The notes below the pieces were generated by a model. It saw only the letters and a program-made list of their open reading frames with translations. It did not search any database and was not told where the DNA came from. A DNA stretch of 64,000 nt from Minicystis rosea (GTDB taxonomy: Bacteria; Myxococcota_A; Polyangia; Polyangiales; Polyangiaceae), in assembly GCA_001931535.1 (NCBI GenBank), contig CP016211.1, forward strand, positions 7,177,703 through 7,241,702, in the 5' to 3' direction. Positions within the stretch are counted from its first letter, which is position 1; each line of letters opens with the position of its first letter. Shown here one piece after another: positions 28,375 to 37,806 of this stretch. The position numbers were made by a program, and so were the translations under genes.

Positions 28375-31300
28375 ATGAACCTTCGTCATGCTCTCTGGTC
28401 GGCGGCGATTGCCGCCACGGTGGGAGTTGCAGCGTGCACAGATCCCATCGAGATCGTGCTTCGAGGCAGTGGTGGCAGCACGGCGACGGGCCTGCCCGGA
28501 GGCGCCGGCGGCATCGGCGGCTCGACTGGGCCCGGCCTGTTCGACGGCGGCTTCGGCGGCGACACGACCGACGCCGGCGACGGCGGCACCGACGCGCCCA
28601 TTCCCGTCGTCTGCGGTGACGGCCTTCTCGGAGAGGGCGAAGAGTGCGACGACGGCAACTCCATCCCCGGCGATGGCTGCTCGGGCATCTGTCAGATCGA
28701 GCCCGGCTACGCGTGTCCCACGCCGGGCATGCCGTGCATTTTCACGGTCACGCAGGTCTGCGGCAACGGCATCATCGAAGGCGTCGAGCAATGCGACGAC
28801 GGCAACGCCGCCGACAGCGACGGCTGCTCGATGGGCTGTCAGGTCGAGCCCGGTTGGGCCTGCGCCGAGCCGGGCCAGCCGTGCACGCCGGTGACGGTGG
28901 CCGCCTGCGGCGACAGCGCGGTCAACAACGGCGAGGACTGCGACGACGGCAACACGCTGGGCGGCGACGGCTGCAACGCCAATTGCAAGCTGGAATCCGG
29001 CTGGACGTGCCCGACGCCCGGCATGCCGTGCGAGGTCTTCCACTACTGCGGCGACGGCTTCCTCGACAGCGGCGAGCAGTGCGACGACGGCAACACGGTG
29101 CCGGGCGACGGGTGCTCGGGCGTGTGCGTGCCGGAGCCGGGTTACCTCTGCCCCACGCCGGGCGCGGCGTGCGTCAACGTCTGGGTCTGCGGCAACGCGC
29201 AGGTGAACCCGGGCGAAGCGTGCGACGACGGCAACAACGTGGCCGGCGACGGTTGCAGCGCGGACTGCTCGCAGGTCGAGCCGGGCTACACCTGCCCGAA
29301 CGTCGGCGGCAACGGCGGCCCGTGCACCAAGGTGCCCGTCAACATGTGCGGCGACGGCATGCTCGTGACCACCGAGCAGTGCGACGACGGCAACACCAAC
29401 AACGGCGATGGCTGCAGCGCGGGCTGCATGGTCGAGGCCGGCTACACCTGCCCGACGCCGGGCATGGCCTGCAAGAAGATCGCGTTCTGCGGCGACAGCG
29501 TGGTCGACCTGCAGATCGGCGAGAGCTGCGACGACGGCAACGCCACGAGCGGTGACGGTTGCAGCGCGACGTGCACGCTGGAGCCGAACTTCGTGTGCCC
29601 GACGCCGGGCATGCCCTGCATCAGCACGGTGGTGTGCGGCGACGGCAAGGTGAACGGCAGCGAGACGTGCGACGACGGCAACAAGGTCTCGGCCGACGGC
29701 TGCAGCGCGACGTGCGCGCTGGAGACGGGCTGGCAGTGCCCGACGCCGGGCGCGAAGTGCATCGCCAAACAATGCGGCGACGGCATCATCGCCGGCAACG
29801 AGCAGTGCGACGACGGCAACACCAACAACACCGACGGATGCAGCACCACGTGCACGCTGCAGCCGGGCTTCGCGTGCGTCTCGCAGCTCCCCGGGCCGAA
29901 GTCGGTCTGCCACGTCACCACCTGCGGCGACGGTGTGAAGGAGGGCTTCGAGCAGTGCGACGACGGCAACCTGATTCCGTACGACGGGTGCTCGCCCACC
30001 TGCACGGTGGAGCCGCACTGCCAAGGCGGGACGTGCACCGCGGTCTGCGGTGACGGGCTCAAGTTCCCGCAGGAGCAGTGCGACGACGGCAACACCATCG
30101 CCGGCGACGGCTGCTCGCCGACCTGCACCATCGAAGCCGGCTGGACGTGCAACGCGGTGAACCAGGCGCCCGCGTCGACGCTGGTGATCCCGATCCTTTA
30201 CCGCGACATGCGTTACTCCGGCACGACGAGCGGGCACCCGGACTTCGAGGCCTTCAGCGGCAACGGGGCACAGACCGGGCTCGTGAACGCCACGCTGGGC
30301 ACGGACGGCGAGCCGGTGTGGCTGTCGAACGTGGCGTCGAATACCGGCAGCACGCAGCTCACGGGCGCCGTGAACTTCTGCTGGTGGTACCACGACAAGG
30401 GCTGCAACGGGGCCAACTCCGTGAACCCGTACGCGAAGCTCGTCTACCTGAACGCGGCGAGCCAACCGACGACGCTGACGCTCGCGCAGATCGCCACGAA
30501 CGTCTACCAGTACACCACGACGGACTTCTACCCGATCGATGGGCTCGGCTGGAACGTGTCCAACCCGCAGACGACCTCGAGCTGCGGCAACACGCACAAC
30601 TACGCGTTCACGAGCGAGCTGCACTACGCGTTCACCTACTCGTCGAGCTCGGCGCCGACGTTCAGCTTCACCGGCGACGACGACGTGTGGGCCTTCATCA
30701 ACGGCAAGCTCGCCGTCGATCTCGGCGGCCTCCACCCGCCCGCGAGCGCGAGCGTGACGCTCAACGCGGCCGCCGCGACCACGTACAACCTCGTGAACGG
30801 AGGGATGTACTCGATCGATCTCTTCCAGGCCGAGCGCCACACCTGCGGATCGAGCTACACGCTGACGTTGAGCGGCTTCACGCACACCATCAGCCAGTGC
30901 ACCTCCATCTGCGGCGACGGCATCGTCGCCGGCAACGAGGTCTGCGACGACGGCACCAACAACGGCGCCTACGGCACGTGCATGCCGGGCTGCATGGCGC
31001 GCGCGCCCTACTGCGGCGACGCCACGCTGCAGAACCCGCCCGAGCAGTGCGACAACGGGACCAACGCCACGACCTACGGCGGCGCGAGCAAGGTCTGCGG
31101 CCCGGGCTGCAAGTTCGCGCCGTACTGCGGTGACGGCGTCATCTCGAACGGCGAGCAGTGCGACGAGGCCGCGAGCAACGGCATGGGCTACGGCCACTGC
31201 ACCACGGGCTGCACGCTCGGCCCGCGCTGCGGCGACGGCATCACCCAGGCCGGCAACGGCGAGCAGTGCGACAACGGCATCAACAACGGCTCGAGCGCCG

Positions 31301-32166
31301 ACAAGTGCAAGGCCGACTGCACCCTCAAGTGCGGCGACGGCGTCAAGGATGCGAACGAGGAGTGCGATCTCGGCGCGGCCAACAACGTCGGCGGCTACGG
31401 CGGTTGCAACGCGAACTGCACGCTCGGGGCGCGCTGCGGCGACGGCGTGAAGAACGGCACCGAGCAGTGCGACGACGGCGCCAACAACGGCACCTACGGC
31501 ACCTGCAACCCGAACTGCACCTTCGCCGCGTACTGCGGTGACGGCGCGGTGCAGACCCCGCCCGAGTCGTGCGACATGGGCGGGGCCAACAACGTCAATG
31601 CCTACGGCGTCGGCCAGTGCACCAACGCCTGCAAGCCGGCGCCGTACTGCGGCGATCACGCGGTCTCCGGTCAGTTCGGCGAGACGTGCGACGACGGCGT
31701 GAACAGCGGCCTGCCCGGCTCGTGCACCGCCGACTGCAAGAACTTCGTCCCGCTCGTCACGTGCGGCAACGGCGTCATCAACCCGCCCGAGCAATGCGAC
31801 GACGGCACCAACAACGGCACGGTCGGGAGCGGCTGCGACATCCATTGCCGGTTCAAGTGCGGCAACGGCATCAAGGACCCGGGCGAGCAGTGCGACAACG
31901 GCATCAACAACGGCAACTACGGCACGTGCAACCCGAACTGCACGCTGCCGGGCTACTGCGGCGACGGGATCAAGAACGGCCCCGAGAGCTGCGACAACGG
32001 CCCCGCCAACGTCTCGCCGGCCACGGCCTACGGCCCGGGTGTGTGCACCACGGCCTGCGCCTTCGCCCCGCGCTGCGGCGACGGCCACGTGCAGTCGCAG
32101 TTCGGCGAGCAGTGCGACGGCACGTCGAACTGCGATCAGAACTGCCACCTCAGCGTGGCGCAGTGA
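28375..32166 (+). CDS. Giant DUF4215 cysteine-rich repeat lipoprotein with fibro-slime domain
   Basis: 1,263 residues. Lipobox TVGVAAC (Cys near 21), Gly-rich linker, then about 13 repeats of roughly 40 residues (VCGDGLLGEGEECDDGN ... GDGCSGICQIEPGYACPTPG) to residue 590. A fibro-slime domain follows (about 600-840: LVIPILYRDMRYSG, FTGDDDVWAFINGKLAVDLG, YSIDLFQAERHTCGSSYTLT), and then about a dozen further shorter CGDG..EQCDNG repeats. The acidic DDGN and DNG loops suggest calcium binding. Fibro-slime domains occur in secreted extracellular-matrix proteins. I infer a long, stiff, disulphide-stabilised surface fibre presenting a ligand-binding domain. The repeat DNA may recombine. Confidence 0.9.
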   Translation: MNLRHALWSAAIAATVGVAACTDPIEIVLRGSGGSTATGLPGGAGGIGGSTGPGLFDGGFGGDTTDAGDGGTDAPIPVVCGDGLLGEGEECDDGNSIPGDGCSGICQIEPGYACPTPGMPCIFTVTQVCGNGIIEGVEQCDDGNAADSDGCSMGCQVEPGWACAEPGQPCTPVTVAACGDSAVNNGEDCDDGNTLGGDGCNANCKLESGWTCPTPGMPCEVFHYCGDGFLDSGEQCDDGNTVPGDGCSGVCVPEPGYLCPTPGAACVNVWVCGNAQVNPGEACDDGNNVAGDGCSADCSQVEPGYTCPNVGGNGGPCTKVPVNMCGDGMLVTTEQCDDGNTNNGDGCSAGCMVEAGYTCPTPGMACKKIAFCGDSVVDLQIGESCDDGNATSGDGCSATCTLEPNFVCPTPGMPCISTVVCGDGKVNGSETCDDGNKVSADGCSATCALETGWQCPTPGAKCIAKQCGDGIIAGNEQCDDGNTNNTDGCSTTCTLQPGFACVSQLPGPKSVCHVTTCGDGVKEGFEQCDDGNLIPYDGCSPTCTVEPHCQGGTCTAVCGDGLKFPQEQCDDGNTIAGDGCSPTCTIEAGWTCNAVNQAPASTLVIPILYRDMRYSGTTSGHPDFEAFSGNGAQTGLVNATLGTDGEPVWLSNVASNTGSTQLTGAVNFCWWYHDKGCNGANSVNPYAKLVYLNAASQPTTLTLAQIATNVYQYTTTDFYPIDGLGWNVSNPQTTSSCGNTHNYAFTSELHYAFTYSSSSAPTFSFTGDDDVWAFINGKLAVDLGGLHPPASASVTLNAAAATTYNLVNGGMYSIDLFQAERHTCGSSYTLTLSGFTHTISQCTSICGDGIVAGNEVCDDGTNNGAYGTCMPGCMARAPYCGDATLQNPPEQCDNGTNATTYGGASKVCGPGCKFAPYCGDGVISNGEQCDEAASNGMGYGHCTTGCTLGPRCGDGITQAGNGEQCDNGINNGSSADKCKADCTLKCGDGVKDANEECDLGAANNVGGYGGCNANCTLGARCGDGVKNGTEQCDDGANNGTYGTCNPNCTFAAYCGDGAVQTPPESCDMGGANNVNAYGVGQCTNACKPAPYCGDHAVSGQFGETCDDGVNSGLPGSCTADCKNFVPLVTCGNGVINPPEQCDDGTNNGTVGSGCDIHCRFKCGNGIKDPGEQCDNGINNGNYGTCNPNCTLPGYCGDGIKNGPESCDNGPANVSPATAYGPGVCTTACAFAPRCGDGHVQSQFGEQCDGTSNCDQNCHLSVAQ

Positions 32167-32172
32167 CGCGGT

Positions 32173-32211
32173 GATCGGGACGGGGTCGCTCGCGGCCCCA
32201 TCCCTGCGATG
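32173..32211 (+). terminator. Hairpin after the DUF4215 gene
   Basis: GGGGTCGC-TC-GCGGCCCC with flanking GGG/CCC pairing, starting about 10 bases after the stop codon. No T tract; assignment rests on position and stability. Confidence 0.45.
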
Positions 32212-32312
32212 CGCGAGAAGAACGCTCTCTCTCGCGCGCGCGGACCTTTTGAAGCAAGCGTCGCGGCCCGCCCTGGAGCATCGCGCCTTCGCTTCTGATG
32301 TTGGATGAAGCG

Positions 32313-32330
32313 AGCCCCCGCCCGGGGGCT
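32313..32330. terminator. Hairpin overlapping the helicase stop codon
   Basis: Perfect palindrome AGCCCCCG-CC-CGGGGGCT. It overlaps the first base pair of the minus-strand helicase stop and lies between two convergent genes. Confidence 0.4.
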
Positions 32331-35316
32331 ACGCGAGCAGCGCCAAGAGATCTTCCCGCGTGATCGCTGCAGCCTGTCCGGCGGCGCCGAGGGCCGCGTC
32401 GGCGAGCGCGCGCTTCTTGTCTTGAAGCGCGAGGATGCCTTCTTCCACCGTGTCTTTCGAGACCAGGCGATAGACCATCACGGGCTTGTCCTGGCCGATG
32501 CGGTGGGCGCGGTCGGCGGCTTGATCTTCGACCGCCGGGTTCCACCACGGGTCCATCAGGAACACGTGATCGGCGGCGGTGAGGTTGAGGCCGGTGCCGC
32601 CGGCCTTGAGCGAGATCAACATCACCGGCGGACCGCCGTCGCCCTGGAAGGCGGAGACCACGGCGGCGCGATCGCGGGTCGAGCCGTCGAGACGGAGGAA
32701 ACCGATGTTGGCGCGCTGGAGGTGGGGCTCCACGAGATCGAGGAGCGAGGTCCATTGCGAGAAGACGAGGGCCTTGTGGCCGTCGGCGGCGACGTCCTCG
32801 AGGGCCTCGACGAGGCGCTCGACCTTGGCGGAGGTGGTGGCGAATTGGCCGGGGACGAGCGCGGCGTGACACGCGGCCTGACGCAGGCGGAGCAGCGCTT
32901 CGAGCGCGGCGAGGACGCTCGCGCCCTTGGCGAGCTGCGCGACGATCTCCTTTTGCGTGGCGGCGCGGACGGTGTCGTAGACGGCACGCTCCTGATCTTC
33001 GAGCTCGCAATAAAGCACCGCCTCGACGCGCGGAGGCAGCTCGGGGGCGACCTCCTTCTTCAGGCGGCGCAGGACGAAGGGGCGAATCTTGCGGCGCAGC
33101 TTCTCGGCGGCGTCGGGCACGCCGGCGGCGATGGGCTTGGCATAACGCTCGTCGAAGGCGCTGCGACCGCCGAGCAAACCGCGGTTCGTGAAATGGAGCT
33201 GACTCCACAGCTCGTCGAGCCGGTTCTCCACGGGCGTGCCGGAGAGCGCCACGCGGAAGGCCGCGTCGAGGCCATAGGCGGCGCGCGCGACTTGGCTGTC
33301 CGGGTTCTTGATGGCTTGAGCCTCGTCGAGAACGACGGTGTCCCAAGACTCTTTGGCCAAGGCCTCGGCGTCGAGCCGGAGGATGGCATAGGTGGTGAGC
33401 GTGACGTCGGCCTCCGCATCGATGACGCGCCTCGGGCCGTGATAAATCGAGGCGCGCATCGAAGGACGGAAGCGCGCCATTTCAGCGGCCCAGTTGTGCA
33501 CGACGCTGCGCGGGCAGACGACGAGCGTGCGGCCGCGCAAGGCACAGAGGGTTTGCAGCGTCTTGCCGAGACCCATGTCGTCGGCGAGCACGGCGCCGAG
33601 GCCGGCCTCGCGCAGGAAGGCGAGCCAGCTCGCGCCCTGCCGCTGGTAGGGCCGGAGCTCGGCGTTCAGATCCTCCGGCAAAGGCGCGTCGGGGATGCGC
33701 TCGAAGCCGGAGAGGAGCGGCGCGAGGCGCTCGTAGCTCGCGGGACGCGGGAGCTCGAGCTCGTCGCAGAGCTCGGCGAGCACGGGGAGGGCGGCCGTCT
33801 CCACCTTGCCGTCCTCGCGCTTGGCGGCGAGGAGATCGGCGACGCGCGCGCCGTGCAGCTCGAGCCACGCGCGCGGGAGCGGGGCCCAGCCTCCGCCTTC
33901 GAGCGGCACGAGCGGGAGGCCGTCGCGCCAGGCGCGCATCACGGCCGTAGGATCCGCCCGCCGCACCGGCGCGTCGGGCTTCGTCTCTTCGCCGTCGATC
34001 TCGAGATCGAAGGAGACGTCGAAGTGATCGTCCTCGATGCGGAAGCGCGGCACGAGCTGGCCTTGGTGGAACAGCTCCCGCTCGGCCGCCTCGGCGCCGC
34101 CGCCCTTCCACGATTGCAGCTTCATGGCGAAGCGCACCGCGTCGCTGCCGTCGAAATCGACGCAGCGGCCGGGCACGAGGTGCAGATCGGCGCGCAGGCG
34201 GGCGATGAGCTCGCGCTCCATGGCCTCGTCGCGCGTGGGCACGCGGCTGCCGAGGAGCACGAGCTGGTTGTTCTCGATGCGGGCCTCGGGCGGATCGCCG
34301 TACACGAGGCTCGCGGTCACGGAGAGCGTGTGCTCCTTCTGCGCGAGCTCGATGAGGATGCGCGGGCGCGCGCCGCCGCCGGCCCGCGGGAGGCGCTTGC
34401 TCGCCACGTCGATGGGGATGCGCTTCGCGAACGCCGGCAGCACCTCGGTCACGAGCTGCGCGAGCTGCCCGCGGGCGAAGCGATGCCGCAGCGGGAGCCG
34501 CTCCAGACGCGGGCCCGAGAGCGAGAGCTCGCCGAGCGGGTGGAGGGCGTCACCGCAGCGGGCCACGCCGGCGACGATCACCTCGTCGATGCGCGGATCG
34601 CGATCGATGATCAAGACCACGCCGTCGTCCTGATCCCGCACCACCCCGCGCGGATAGATGGTCTCGCCCGACGTCTTCACCGGGCGATCGTCGAGGCGCA
34701 CGTCGGCCGCGGAGGCGAGCGCCCCGAAGATGTCGGCCGTGCGATCCGAAGGGAAATACCCGGCCTGTCGCGAGCCGACGATGCGATCGACGGTCAGGTC
34801 CTCGTGCGTCGGCTGGAGCGTGCCTTCCACCAGCGAGCGCGCGGCCGGGGCCGTGAGCGACGTGCGCACGAGCTCCTGCGTGCCATCGGGTCGCACGGCG
34901 TAGCGGGTCATGGCGAGCGCCCCGTCTTTGCGGGTGAAGCGGTAGCGCACGTGCGACGCCTGACGCGTCGGCGACGCCGGGCGAGCGGCCTCCGCAGCGG
35001 AGCCGGCGCTCGGCCCGGCTGCGGCCACCCCCTGGTTCGCGGTGCCTTGGGTCAGGGCGATCACGGACGCGGCCACGTGGGCGCAGGGATCGACGGGCGA
35101 TCCGCAGTCGCAGGCCCACTCCGCGTCGTCGGGATAGAGGGTCACCGTCGGCGCGACGACCTGCCCGGCGGCCCGTACGCGGGCCGTGATGTGGTCACCC
35201 TGGCGCTCGCCGCCGAAGACGGCGCCGTCACGGGCGAGCTTGACGCCCTGCGACCACAGGCCCGGGAGACAGGCTTTGCGGACGGCGGCGAGGAGGGCGG
35301 CGAGCGAAGCGGACAC
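32329..35316 (-). CDS. SNF2-family DEAD/DEAH helicase with SWIM zinc finger
   Basis: 995 residues from a GTG preceded by GGGGAG at 8 bases. A SWIM zinc finger near residues 65-85 (WACDCGSPVDPCAHVAAS, CxCxnCxH) is followed by a long beta-rich region. The SNF2 motor comes next: LADDMGLGKTLQTL (Walker A, motif I), VVLDEAQAIKN (motif II), ALSGTPVENRLDELWS (III), then helicase C domain with ALVFSQWTSLLDLVEPHL, FLRLDGSTRDR, LISLKAGGTGLNLT and ADRAHRIGQDKPV. Bacterial SNF2/SWIM (RapA/HepA-like) proteins remodel protein-DNA complexes; the exact role is unknown. The frame extends further upstream but that part lacks coding character. Confidence 0.9.
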   Translation of the reverse strand: MSASLAALLAAVRKACLPGLWSQGVKLARDGAVFGGERQGDHITARVRAAGQVVAPTVTLYPDDAEWACDCGSPVDPCAHVAASVIALTQGTANQGVAAAGPSAGSAAEAARPASPTRQASHVRYRFTRKDGALAMTRYAVRPDGTQELVRTSLTAPAARSLVEGTLQPTHEDLTVDRIVGSRQAGYFPSDRTADIFGALASAADVRLDDRPVKTSGETIYPRGVVRDQDDGVVLIIDRDPRIDEVIVAGVARCGDALHPLGELSLSGPRLERLPLRHRFARGQLAQLVTEVLPAFAKRIPIDVASKRLPRAGGGARPRILIELAQKEHTLSVTASLVYGDPPEARIENNQLVLLGSRVPTRDEAMERELIARLRADLHLVPGRCVDFDGSDAVRFAMKLQSWKGGGAEAAERELFHQGQLVPRFRIEDDHFDVSFDLEIDGEETKPDAPVRRADPTAVMRAWRDGLPLVPLEGGGWAPLPRAWLELHGARVADLLAAKREDGKVETAALPVLAELCDELELPRPASYERLAPLLSGFERIPDAPLPEDLNAELRPYQRQGASWLAFLREAGLGAVLADDMGLGKTLQTLCALRGRTLVVCPRSVVHNWAAEMARFRPSMRASIYHGPRRVIDAEADVTLTTYAILRLDAEALAKESWDTVVLDEAQAIKNPDSQVARAAYGLDAAFRVALSGTPVENRLDELWSQLHFTNRGLLGGRSAFDERYAKPIAAGVPDAAEKLRRKIRPFVLRRLKKEVAPELPPRVEAVLYCELEDQERAVYDTVRAATQKEIVAQLAKGASVLAALEALLRLRQAACHAALVPGQFATTSAKVERLVEALEDVAADGHKALVFSQWTSLLDLVEPHLQRANIGFLRLDGSTRDRAAVVSAFQGDGGPPVMLISLKAGGTGLNLTAADHVFLMDPWWNPAVEDQAADRAHRIGQDKPVMVYRLVSKDTVEEGILALQDKKRALADAALGAAGQAAAITREDLLALLA

Positions 35317-35503
35317 GAGGCGCTCTCCCCTAGCAGAAAAATGGCTCCTCGGAGGCGCGATCGAGCAGCCGGCCCTCGCGATGTGGAGGCCCGAGGCGGG
35401 TCCGCTCGGTTGCTGGGGCCCCTTTCGAGCACGGATGTCGCTTTTCACGCAGCGGGCGGCGGAGCCGAGCAGGCAGGCGTGCTGCGATCTACAAAATCAC
35501 TCG

Positions 35504-36475
35504 CTAATGCGTCTTCTGCGCGGCCCGCTCGCGCTTGAGGCGCTTCTGCTCCACCGCGAAGGCGCGCCGCACCTTGGTGCGCTCCGAAGGCTCGCGCCCC
35601 GCGAGGGGCATCTGCTCGGCGTGGTGCTCCTCGAAAGAGCCCGGCGCCTGCCCCATCTCGAAAATGGCAATCTCGCGCTGCCCGCGATCGCCGAGGCGCA
35701 CCGGCACCACCGACGCGCCGATCCCCGCGCCCACGTAGACCGCGCCGCGCTCCGGCAGCGCCGCGCGCGTGCCATAGAGCCCGTGCACGTAGCGGTGCCC
35801 GCTGAGCCGGCCGAAGGCGAGCTCGTGCAAGCGCGCCAGCGTCACCTGCCCTGCGTGCGTGTGCCCCGAGAGCACGAAGGGCACGCCGCGGCGCCACAAC
35901 GGATCCGCCTCCTCCGCGATGTGCGAGAGCCCGATCGTCGGCAAATCGCGGCGCAGCCCGCGCACCGCCGCCTCGCGATCGGCGTGGCCCGTATAGGCAT
36001 CGTCGAGGCCCACGATCTGGAGCCGCTCGTGACCGATGGTCATCACCGTGTGCCGGTTCGACAGCACCTCCACACCGCCGCGACGCAGGGCCGCCGCGAC
36101 CTCGGCGCCGCCGGACCAATGATCATGGTTGCCGAGCACGCCGACGACGGGCGCCTGAAAGCCGCGCACCAGCGACTCCAAGCGATCGAGATACGCCTGG
36201 CTGTGGCACACGAAATCGCCCGTGATGACCACGAGATCGGGCTTTTGCTCATTGGTGAGCGTGACCGCGGCCTCGTGCACTTCGTGCGGGGTCACGCGGC
36301 CGACGTGAATGTCGGTGAGGTGCGCGATCCGCATGGGCGCCATGCGGCCGACGTAGACCGCAGGCCCCGCGAAGCGGCGCACTTGAATGCGGCCTGGGAG
36401 CGAGTCGCCCGGCGGCGCGAGCACGTTCTTCAGATAGGCCGAGATTCGCTGATGCGTGCGCGCGTCTGCCGTCAC
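35504..36475 (-). CDS. Metallophosphoesterase (calcineurin-like, YaeI type)
   Basis: About 323 residues. Metal-binding motifs: MRIAHLTDIHVGRVT (D-x-H), LVVITGDFVCHS (GD), VVGVLGNHDHWSGG (GNHD), FVLSGHTHAGQ (GHTH). This order and the C-terminal GHTHAGQ match the YaeI/UshA-like membrane-associated phosphoesterase group. The start is uncertain: GTG at 36475 keeps a divergent gap to the lipoprotein gene at 36555, while an ATG at 36556 would overlap it. The C-terminus is basic (RLKRERAAQKTH). Confidence 0.85.
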   Translation of the reverse strand: MTADARTHQRISAYLKNVLAPPGDSLPGRIQVRRFAGPAVYVGRMAPMRIAHLTDIHVGRVTPHEVHEAAVTLTNEQKPDLVVITGDFVCHSQAYLDRLESLVRGFQAPVVGVLGNHDHWSGGAEVAAALRRGGVEVLSNRHTVMTIGHERLQIVGLDDAYTGHADREAAVRGLRRDLPTIGLSHIAEEADPLWRRGVPFVLSGHTHAGQVTLARLHELAFGRLSGHRYVHGLYGTRAALPERGAVYVGAGIGASVVPVRLGDRGQREIAIFEMGQAPGSFEEHHAEQMPLAGREPSERTKVRRAFAVEQKRLKRERAAQKTH

Positions 36476-36554
36476 GACGGACGAGGATAAGGCAATTCCC
36501 GAGCGGCGCCAGGCCCCTCCAGCACTCCAATCGATATCGCGATACCCTCCCTCC

Positions 36555-36839
36555 ATGGTCTCCGCGCGATCCGATCTGGGATTGGCCTCGATCCCGCTTC
36601 TCTTCGCGCTTTTCACCCCTGCTTGTCACACCGTGGTCGAGACGACGGTCGGCTCCGGCGGATCGTCCGGTGACATCCCTTCCGGCGGCGCCTGCGGGCC
36701 TTCCGCGGACGGCGGCGCCTGCGCGCCCGATCTCGTGTGCTGTTATCCGTGCGGAATTCCGGACTGCACCTACACGTGCACGTCACCCTGTGATCCCTCC
36801 GAGACAGGGTGCTTCGAGGGGTGCTTCATCCATCCATGA
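36555..36839 (+). CDS. Small cysteine-rich lipoprotein
   Basis: 94 residues: MVSARSDLGLASIPLLFALF then lipobox FTPAC, a Gly/Ser linker, and eleven cysteines in about 45 residues (CAPDLVCCYPCGIPDCTYTC). Such short disulphide-rich lipoproteins are frequent in Polyangiales genomes. No ribosome-binding site is obvious. Divergent from the metallophosphoesterase. Confidence 0.65.
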   Translation: MVSARSDLGLASIPLLFALFTPACHTVVETTVGSGGSSGDIPSGGACGPSADGGACAPDLVCCYPCGIPDCTYTCTSPCDPSETGCFEGCFIHP

Positions 36840-36996
36840 AGGCCGTCACGAACGGCCTCGCTATCGTCGACCCGCGCGGAGGATCGTGCCGAACGGGATC
36901 GACCACGCGGCACGCCTTGGCCATGGGCGCCGCGCCCAGGTACGGTACGCGTCACCGCGAGATCCAATGCGAGGCGGTGGTCGCGACCGAGGCTCG

Positions 36997-37401
36997 ATGA
37001 AGACACACCAAACCTTGCTCGTCCTCTCCACGCTGGCGACCTCGATCGCCCTCGCCTGCCCCGCCACCGCCGATCCTCCGCCCGCGCCGCCGCCGCCGCC
37101 CACCACCATCGTGAGCCCGGGCCTCCTCGCGGGCGGCATCGTCGTCTCCCTCGCCGGCGGCACCGCCATGACGCTCGGCGCGGTGCGCATCGTCGCCAGC
37201 GAGACTTGCCCCGACGCCTGCTCCAACCCCGAAGGCAACAAGACCATCGGCGCCGTCATCCTCACCGCCGGCGCCGTCGTGCTCGCCGGCGGCATCGTCA
37301 TGGCCGTCCTCGGCAGCCGTAAAGCACCCGCGGCGGCCACGAGCAGCGTGCCTGTCTGGGTCGGTGCGCCGGGGGGCGCAGGGTGGCAGTGGCGATTCTG
37401 A
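36997..37401 (+). CDS. Small exported membrane protein
   Basis: 134 residues. Signal peptide MKTHQTLLVLSTLATSIALA with cleavage near CPATA-DPPP, a poly-Pro linker, then two membrane helices (VSPGLLAGGIVVSLAGGTAM and TIGAVILTAGAVVLAGGIVM) separated by a short loop with CPDAC. The C-terminus ends GGAGWQWRF. No family name. Downstream lies a pair of inverted dispersed repeats. Confidence 0.65.
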   Translation: MKTHQTLLVLSTLATSIALACPATADPPPAPPPPPTTIVSPGLLAGGIVVSLAGGTAMTLGAVRIVASETCPDACSNPEGNKTIGAVILTAGAVVLAGGIVMAVLGSRKAPAAATSSVPVWVGAPGGAGWQWRF

Positions 37402-37425
37402 ATCTGGAGCGTGGGCGCGAGATCC

Positions 37426-37482
37426 GGAGGAGAATTCAACGCAAAGGCGCAAAGACGCAGAGACGCAGAGACGCAAAAAGGC
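37426..37482. repeat. Dispersed repeat, inverted copy (left arm)
   Basis: AACGCAAAGGCGCAAAGACG followed by two CAGAGACG units and CAAAAAGGC. It is the reverse complement of the copy at 37681-37744 except for one extra 8-base unit (CAGAGACG). Together they form an inverted pair about 300 bp across. Confidence 0.8.
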
Positions 37483-37605
37483 ATTTTGATGTGCCTTTTG
37501 CTCCACCGCGCCGTTCGACGGATCAAAACCGAAGCTCACCCCGAAGCGACGAGACGCAAAGATTGGATCCTTTTGCGTCACGCTTCGGAGACGGCGATCC
37601 CATTC

Positions 37606-37744
37606 TCTTTGCGCCTTGGCGACTTTGCGTCGATTCTCTTCACCCGGGAGGCAGCGAGACACGAAAAGAGACACCAAGACCCATCCCTTTGCGCCTTTTT
37701 GCGTCTCTGCGTCTTTGCGCCTTTGCGTTAATTTCTTCTCTCTC
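37606..37744. repeat. Dispersed repeat, one diverged and one near-perfect copy (right arm)
   Basis: A diverged copy (CTTTGCGCCTTGGCGACTTT, 37606-37647) is followed by a near-perfect one (37681-37744) whose core 37693-37729 is the exact reverse complement of the left arm minus one 8-base unit. Reading frames through these repeats give Arg-rich NAKAQRRRDAETQ-like peptides that should not be annotated as proteins. Confidence 0.8.
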
Positions 37745-37806
37745 CCACGCCCGCGAGCGCAGCAACACCGAGAGGGCATTGCCGCGCTCGCCGGGCAGGC
37801 GGCTCG

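Noticed and set aside
27835..32148. Minus-strand open frame of 1,437 codons antisense to the DUF4215 gene
   Set aside because: It mirrors the repeat and codon bias of the sense gene, is Val/Ala/Arg-rich without domains, and has no ribosome-binding site. The sense strand has a signal peptide and recognised domains.
37411..37731. Plus-strand 106-codon frame through the inverted repeats
   Set aside because: Consists of translated repeat units (NAKAQRRRDAETQ, SASLRLCV types); repeats, not a protein.
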